This document shows, one piece after another, positions 59,131 through 64,000 of a DNA stretch of 64,000 nt. Location: contig JBHJMN010000010.1 in NCBI GenBank assembly GCA_042219835.1, forward strand, positions 62,001 through 126,000, written 5' to 3'. The notes below the pieces were generated by a model. It had not been told where the DNA came from. It worked only from the letters and a program-made list of their open reading frames with translations, and did no database searches. The translations under genes were made by a program, and so were the position numbers. Numbering within the stretch: the first letter of the stretch is position 1; each line of letters begins with the position of its first letter. The stretch is from Paenibacillus_G elgii_A (GTDB lineage Bacteria; Bacillota; Bacilli; Paenibacillales; NBRC-103111).

Positions 59131-59792
59131 TTGTCGTTCCCGCCAGTATCGTGCCTAAACGAATCCTCAAGCTTGCCGTCAACTGTGACATTGCGGAATT
59201 CAATCTGCCCATACCCTCGCCCGCCGGAACTTCCGAGGTAATCCTGCTGCAACAATTTCATTCCCTCAAGCACAAAATCAACTAACGCTCGTTCGTCATC
59301 GAAATCGAATTTACGCAGACTGATCTCAAAATTAAATTCACTCCCCGCTGGGACCCTTTCTTGCTGGCGTGGCATTTTAGCTCTTCCAGTATTTCTTTCA
59401 ATAGCGTTTTCCGTCTTAATTTCCGCAAAATGAATGCCTGTTTCAAAAAGCGCTTCTTGAAGAATCTCCAGAGATTCATTTGTCAGGGTAGCATCTCGTA
59501 CCAATACCCTCGTCGGAGCTTTAGTCGGTCCGAATGAACCAAAAAATTCGCATACCTTACAAGTGCCGCAGCGGCAAGGATCTTTCGTAATTGGAGAATA
59601 TTTATACTCAAGCAATGATCTCATCTTACCTTTCAGTGAAGAGCCAGGAATGTAAGGATGTTTGGTTAAGGGATGACGAATAATGTTATTGTCTATTCCC
59701 CCGATTTCCAACTGTTCCTTCGAACCACCAATACGCAAGCCGCTCAGGCAATGAATTACTCCGCGGATCAAAATATGCTTCTCCATCTTCAT
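59127..59792 (-). CDS. csm3: Type III-A backbone RNase subunit Csm3 (Cas7 group)
   Basis: 221 residues. RAMP fold; catalytic Asp34 in IGGIDNNIIRHP, matching the Asp that cleaves target RNA in 6-base steps. Further signatures: PYIPGSSLKGKMRSLLE (Cas7 loop), CRCGTCKVCEFFGSFG (zinc-binding Cys cluster), and GYGQIEF glycine loop. Multiple copies form the crRNA-bound filament. GGAGGT precedes the ATG. All expected residues look intact. Confidence 0.94.
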   Translation of the reverse strand: MKMEKHILIRGVIHCLSGLRIGGSKEQLEIGGIDNNIIRHPLTKHPYIPGSSLKGKMRSLLEYKYSPITKDPCRCGTCKVCEFFGSFGPTKAPTRVLVRDATLTNESLEILQEALFETGIHFAEIKTENAIERNTGRAKMPRQQERVPAGSEFNFEISLRKFDFDDERALVDFVLEGMKLLQQDYLGSSGGRGYGQIEFRNVTVDGKLEDSFRHDTGGNDK

Positions 59793-59797
59793 TTTAG

Positions 59798-60244
59798 TTA
59801 CCTCCTCGTCGGTTTGTCCGGTCTACGGTTACCTGAATTTCCATGGGATCTTTGCCCCCCGCCTTCCGTATTAGGAGAGAAAGCAACAACGCTCTGAAAA
59901 TGCTGGAAAAACCCGAGCAGTCCTTTCTCTGACTCGGTGGCGAGGCGAACATTCTTCTGTATAAAGGCCTCAAAAGCTGACGGTACAACTCCTCTTTTCA
60001 CTGCATAAGCGACGTCTGCCTCAAGCTTGTCGATTTGCGGACGCACCATATCAAAATTTCCCAATGTACGAAATTTATTTGTAACTCCGAGTACCTTGCT
60101 ATAAAATCGACGCATTGAAGCGCTTGTCAAACCTCTCTCCGCCAGCATACCAGCCACTTGCTTTGCATGTTCGACGATAATTTCCCTGCGCAGGTACCCC
60201 TTTTCGTCATAATACCCGTCTACCAAATAACGTTCCGGCCACAT
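59798..60244 (-). CDS. csm2: Type III-A small subunit Csm2 (Cas11 group)
   Basis: 148 residues, all helical: IIVEHAKQVAGMLAERGLTS, MRRFYSKVLGVTNKF and RPQIDKLEADVAYAVKRGVVPSAFEAFI, the Csm2 pattern. It lines the target-RNA channel. Its ATG touches the cas10 stop. The tail is Gly/Asn/Arg-rich. Confidence 0.92.
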   Translation of the reverse strand: MWPERYLVDGYYDEKGYLRREIIVEHAKQVAGMLAERGLTSASMRRFYSKVLGVTNKFRTLGNFDMVRPQIDKLEADVAYAVKRGVVPSAFEAFIQKNVRLATESEKGLLGFFQHFQSVVAFSPNTEGGGQRSHGNSGNRRPDKPTRR

Positions 60245-62527
60245 TTACATCTCTCCCTTTCCGATGACGTCATTTAAACGATACAATCTGCTCATCTGGA
60301 TTAAAGGTCTTAGCGTTAATAAAGGATGATCTTCCTGTATTGTGAGAAAACGCTGGGCCCAAATTCTAACCTCTTTATCCTTCTCGTCGGACAAATTGCG
60401 CGCAATATCATAGGCGAGCTTCGGGTAAAACCGCAGCCCTTGGGTGTCCCCAGCCTCATAAGTCCGATACATCTCCGCATAATCCAACAAACGGTAGAGA
60501 AACGCCGAGGTAACCTGCTTTTGCTCCCACATCGCAGCCAGACGTTTCGCCTCTTCGCAAAAATCAACAAACTGTTCCCAGTTCATGGCCTGCTGCAAGA
60601 CAGACACTTGATTGCGGCCCTCCGGTCGGGTCCGGCTTGGGCTTTCCTTAGCCCGATCCAACTCTTCCTCCGCAACTACCGCCTGCCTGGCCACTGGTTG
60701 ATGCGACTTGCAAAACGTGATCCCGGCGGATAGCGTTAAATTCGGGTTATCTCCGACAAACTCTCGGAATCGCAGATGAAGCTCTTGAGCCAAACGAACG
60801 ATCTCATCCCAAGCCCCGATTAGAAGCAGATCGTCTCCGCCTGAAAAAACCGTGTATACCCTGTGGTATTTTTCGGAGATGATCCTGTGTACCCAACCTG
60901 AAAAAAATAAATCCAGCATTTTGCTAAGCACCGCAATTTGTTGAAGCTGGACTGCCTGACCATCCCTATTTAAGCCGAACACGAAAACACTGCCTAAATA
61001 ATCGACATCCGCCTTGAGGTAAGCAAGCTGCTTGGCCCCGATTGCGGATTCCGCAATGCATTCAAACTGCAAAGGAGCGCCCGGTCTGACCGGATCTTGA
61101 GCATCGTCTTTAGCAAGACAGTGCGGGCAACCGTTCTCGTCTGCTACAGGAATATAGTTTGCGGCGTATTTCGTTACCATCGGTAGACGGTCATCCGTAT
61201 CCACGGCCGGACTATTCAACCGGTATACCAAATAAATACTGTCCTCGTAGGCCGGAGGAGACTCCACGGCCTCTACGCTATATCCGTCTACAACGGGAAG
61301 GCCGCGCTGTGAAGGATAGCGATATACAAAATAACGCGCTCGAACCAGCTTCTGTCCCATTTCCTCATCGAACCGGCAGTGCTTACATAGCTCCCCCTCG
61401 TCTACCGCGAATTTCTTGCAAACCGAGCATCGGCGGCCCGTCTCCTGCTGCTGAACAAGCCAATTGTTCGTATCCCAATGTTCCCCAGTAGTCAACCCTT
61501 GGAGAAGCGGATTCATCTTGCGTTGGCGCAGCGTAAGGTTCAATCGTTCCATAATCTTGTCCATATGGGTCAAGTCATCCGCAACAATGACCTCGCCAGC
61601 CAGATTACAAGTGATTTCTCCGTGGTATTGTTCCAGAAACCAGCGGTCCAATTCTTTTTGGAGACGCTCCAGTTCTTGAAGCGTAGCTGTCCCGCCCGGA
61701 AGTAAGATATAAAACTTGCCTCCCGAAGACATCACAATATTCGAAAGCGGCAAACCGAAACGATGAACGATCCGATGGGAAATAATGTCTGATAGCGCGC
61801 TAAGAAAGAACGAACGGGCCCGCAGACGCTTCGCTACACTTCCTGCCCCTGTCTGGGCAATATCGAAAATATATTTTTGAATACCGGACAGATCACCGAC
61901 AACTAGCGTCATCTGTCCCGAATCTTCCATTCTTTCGCTGATTAACGCCGCGGCCAAAGCCCCAAGCATACTGCATTGTTCCGAGACGGGCACGTATTGA
62001 TGGGACGATTTAGATCCGGATGCTATGCACCAGGCATAATGCTCTACCGTATTCTTTAATTTCGTGAAAAACGCTTCAAACGATAAGTCCTCCCGTTTCC
62101 AAAGCCGGTTCAAGGAACCCACAAACTTCTGAATGTACGCCTGAGGATCGGCCGAAAGCTCCGCTTGCTCCTCCTTCGGAAAAATAGCGCGCTCGCTCAA
62201 TTCCGCGAAGTCATAGACAGCTTGCCGCTCATAACGCCGCTCCAGTTCGATATAGCAAAAAACGGAAGATAATCTTCTCAGCGAGTCCGCATCGTTTTCG
62301 GGCATGATGTCTAGGATGGCAAGAGCTTTACGAATGGATGATAGGCTCGCCTGATCCTCGCGTCCCTGTTGTAACTGTTCAAGGATCTGAAGTACTTTTT
62401 CTCCTTGGACTGCCTTTTGCTGTTGACGAATGCACTCCATATGAGCTTCAAAATCAGAAGCGGGCAGAGAATGTCTTAATGTATGATATAGCAGATAATA
62501 ATACGAAGCGACTATGGTTCCTTTCAT
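60245..62527 (-). CDS. csm1: Cas10/Csm1 with intact cyclase motif but no HD nuclease motif
   Basis: 760 residues. Palm 1 starts with VVGDLSGIQKYIFDIAQTGA (about 205-225), zinc ribbon CSVCKKF...CKHC (about 370-390), Palm 2 with the catalytic GGDD in YTVFSGGDDLLLIG (about 562), and a helical C-terminal domain. GGDD makes cyclic oligoadenylate on target binding. The N-terminal region (1-200) that should hold the HD nuclease lacks any HD, and the usual SLYDHSK segment is replaced by VSEQCSMLGAL. Single-stranded DNase activity is therefore unlikely; signalling to the neighbouring Csm6-like protein is the expected output. Confidence 0.92.
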   Translation of the reverse strand: MKGTIVASYYYLLYHTLRHSLPASDFEAHMECIRQQQKAVQGEKVLQILEQLQQGREDQASLSSIRKALAILDIMPENDADSLRRLSSVFCYIELERRYERQAVYDFAELSERAIFPKEEQAELSADPQAYIQKFVGSLNRLWKREDLSFEAFFTKLKNTVEHYAWCIASGSKSSHQYVPVSEQCSMLGALAAALISERMEDSGQMTLVVGDLSGIQKYIFDIAQTGAGSVAKRLRARSFFLSALSDIISHRIVHRFGLPLSNIVMSSGGKFYILLPGGTATLQELERLQKELDRWFLEQYHGEITCNLAGEVIVADDLTHMDKIMERLNLTLRQRKMNPLLQGLTTGEHWDTNNWLVQQQETGRRCSVCKKFAVDEGELCKHCRFDEEMGQKLVRARYFVYRYPSQRGLPVVDGYSVEAVESPPAYEDSIYLVYRLNSPAVDTDDRLPMVTKYAANYIPVADENGCPHCLAKDDAQDPVRPGAPLQFECIAESAIGAKQLAYLKADVDYLGSVFVFGLNRDGQAVQLQQIAVLSKMLDLFFSGWVHRIISEKYHRVYTVFSGGDDLLLIGAWDEIVRLAQELHLRFREFVGDNPNLTLSAGITFCKSHQPVARQAVVAEEELDRAKESPSRTRPEGRNQVSVLQQAMNWEQFVDFCEEAKRLAAMWEQKQVTSAFLYRLLDYAEMYRTYEAGDTQGLRFYPKLAYDIARNLSDEKDKEVRIWAQRFLTIQEDHPLLTLRPLIQMSRLYRLNDVIGKGEM

Positions 62528-64000
62528 TGTATTTTTTCACCTCCTTGTTCCCTATACATTTCACGAGACATTACGCGCTGGTGAAGCCGGTGACGGAGCC
62601 AATGAAGGAACCCGTCATGAATTTCAGTGAGCGGATTCTCTTTTAGCTGACAATGAAACTCCTTGTGCAGCAACCCCTTAAGCTCGTTTTTCCAGTTGGC
62701 CGGGCTGAATGTGTCCGTTATCATTTCTTTGGTCAAGCCCCCGAAACGGTGTATCAGCTTGTTACGTTCTTCATAAATATGATCCAGCTTGTGTGCGAGC
62801 GGACTATTCTCGCCAAGCAAGCTGTCCGGTTCCAGAGCGGAAACGATCTTCTCATAGGTGTGGCGTGTTGGATATCTTCTTTTTCCACATATAAAATCAT
62901 CTGTTCGAAGTGAATCCACACCATGAATCGTCGCCCACGAACGAATGGCTTCCCTCAACTGATCGGAACTATGTTCATTTGGCGCTGTTCCAATCCCATC
63001 TATTGCTTTGAGACGAAGCATATTCTCGTATAAACTCATGAACATGGTAACCCAGTCGTTATATTGCTCAAGAGCATAATAGTTTTCAAGCTTCCAGTAT
63101 TGCTCTTCGAGCAGCCTCCTGATCTCCGGTTTGCGAAGCTTTTCCTGCACCTGCTTCTCGTTGAGCTTGATTCCGTTCATCAAATTCTGCGTATCAACGA
63201 AGCATTTATTGAAAAATGCTTCTTTTTTAAAGTCAGCGTTCGTTATACGGTTCAACTTTTGTACAGCCTTATCGTACTGCAAATTTTTACGCAAGAGCAG
63301 CGCATCAAGAAAATGGACCTCGGTCACATCCTTTTCTTGAAGCAGCTTGAAGCTTTCCAGCAGCTTCTTGATTTGACCGTAATGATGCCCTTCGAACAAT
63401 TCCCGGAAGTTATACAGAAGCTCGTCGACAGACAAATAAGTGTCTACCTCAATCTCCACCGCGGGCGGCTGCGGATCTCCATCTCTGGCTGGACGTGGAG
63501 AATAAATAAAATGTTTATTGTGACGAAGCTCTATCTCAGCATTAACAGCATGAAATAGCCCGAAATTACACGCCGGTGTTCCTCCCGTCACTGAAACATA
63601 AAACGGTTGGTTTGAATTCACATTTTGTTCGGTTAGTTGATGCAGAACTTGCTTCATCACCTGCCGGTAATACAGAAACATCTGGTCATAGGAATAGGGG
63701 GCTTTGTGAATGGGATACCCCAAAAGCATCGGATTATGGCTTTCGAACAACTTCTGTTGGGCTATCGATAAGCGAATACTTTCAAAATCCTTGTGGGTAT
63801 CCGAGCTGCGGAAGTCTAAACCTTTCTGCTCTGTATAAAACAGAATTAGGCATTCCAGTTCTTCTTTTTTGGACCTGAGAAATTTATCGATCGACCACAA
63901 AATTGGAAATTTGGGCTGAAAGACATTCGTTTGATCCTGGAGATCTTCGTGCATAAGATTGATCGCATTCAGGCGTTCCGTCTCTTTTATTCGAGCACTG
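62524..64000 (-). CDS. csm6: Csm6-like CARF-HEPN ribonuclease, 5' end beyond the right edge
   Basis: The frame stays open past ATG 63952-63954 to the window edge (KETERLNAINLMHEDLQDQ), so the true start lies outside. Visible part: CARF fold with SVTGGTPACNFGLFHAVN (ligand loop), a helical middle, and a C-terminal HEPN-like segment YEERNKLIHRFGG with the R-x4-H RNase motif. Csm6 is switched on by cyclic oligoadenylate from Cas10 and degrades RNA. It overlaps cas10 by ATGA, so they are translated together. Another CARF-HEPN type is possible. Confidence 0.82.
   Translation of the reverse strand, partial: SARIKETERLNAINLMHEDLQDQTNVFQPKFPILWSIDKFLRSKKEELECLILFYTEQKGLDFRSSDTHKDFESIRLSIAQQKLFESHNPMLLGYPIHKAPYSYDQMFLYYRQVMKQVLHQLTEQNVNSNQPFYVSVTGGTPACNFGLFHAVNAEIELRHNKHFIYSPRPARDGDPQPPAVEIEVDTYLSVDELLYNFRELFEGHHYGQIKKLLESFKLLQEKDVTEVHFLDALLLRKNLQYDKAVQKLNRITNADFKKEAFFNKCFVDTQNLMNGIKLNEKQVQEKLRKPEIRRLLEEQYWKLENYYALEQYNDWVTMFMSLYENMLRLKAIDGIGTAPNEHSSDQLREAIRSWATIHGVDSLRTDDFICGKRRYPTRHTYEKIVSALEPDSLLGENSPLAHKLDHIYEERNKLIHRFGGLTKEMITDTFSPANWKNELKGLLHKEFHCQLKENPLTEIHDGFLHWLRHRLHQRVMSREMYREQGGEKIQ

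Overview
The window looks like about 64 kb of a Paenibacillus-type genome (Bacillota). The markers are YesM/YesN-style two-component systems, an SLH lipoprotein, a copper-amine-oxidase 'stalk' lipoprotein, a YdjO-type protein beside a cold-shock gene, orphan queF, TTG/GTG starts with strong GGAGG ribosome sites, and a fairly high GC core broken by AT-rich islands. This is inference from protein families; no rRNA or other marker gene is present.

Layout. (1) About 1-13,180: right-hand part of an integrated phage or ICE-like element. It has a RuvC-like resolvase cut by the left edge, an iteron-like region of GACAAA/TTTGTC words, helicase, D5-type primase-helicase with a probable ATC start, SSB, ERF recombinase, Gp157-like protein, a sigma factor, an AbrB-like regulator, a genetic switch (Xis-like HTH and Cro-like XRE genes leftward, ImmR-ImmA rightward, four copies of a 19-bp operator-like word), and a tyrosine integrase at the end. 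(2) 13.2-18.9 kb: YesN/YesM two-component system divergent from a D-amino-acid cluster (D-threonine-aldolase/D-serine-dehydratase-like enzyme, a decayed D-aminoacylase, RidA). (3) 19-24 kb: polysaccharide deacetylase, luciferase-like oxidoreductase, Fur-box-controlled siderophore ABC ATPase, membrane protein, queF. (4) 24.4-32.8 kb: SLH lipoprotein followed by a 2,404-residue secreted multidomain protein. (5) 33-39.5 kb: nitroreductase, AlkD-like protein, an ECF sigma remnant divergent from a VanY-like lipoprotein with an ECF-type promoter, stalk lipoprotein, YeiH-type transporter. (6) 39.5-48 kb: galactose-type ABC importer (mglB-mglA-mglC) beside its own sensing operon (response regulator, sensor kinase, sugar-binding lipoprotein). 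(7) 48-54.5 kb: methyltransferase, YdjO/cold-shock pair, TM2 protein, flavodoxin, and an EmrAB-type efflux operon divergent from its MarR regulator. (8) 54.5-57.7 kb: a worn region with a truncated desaturase, small secreted proteins, a lipoprotein cut by an IS1595-family remnant, a phospholipase-D-like lipoprotein behind a structured leader, and one of two 104-bp repeats carrying DnaA-box-like words. (9) 57.7-64 kb: a type III-A CRISPR locus with a short array, leader, csm4-csm3-csm2-cas10 and a csm6-like gene cut by the right edge.

How they work together: the phage genes form a lysogeny/replication module. The mgl region pairs an importer with a dedicated sensing operon. The CRISPR locus keeps the Cas10 cyclase motif and a CARF-HEPN effector but has lost the Cas10 HD nuclease motif, shows no csm5 in the usual place, and its pre-crRNA is predicted to begin with a strong 17-bp hairpin.
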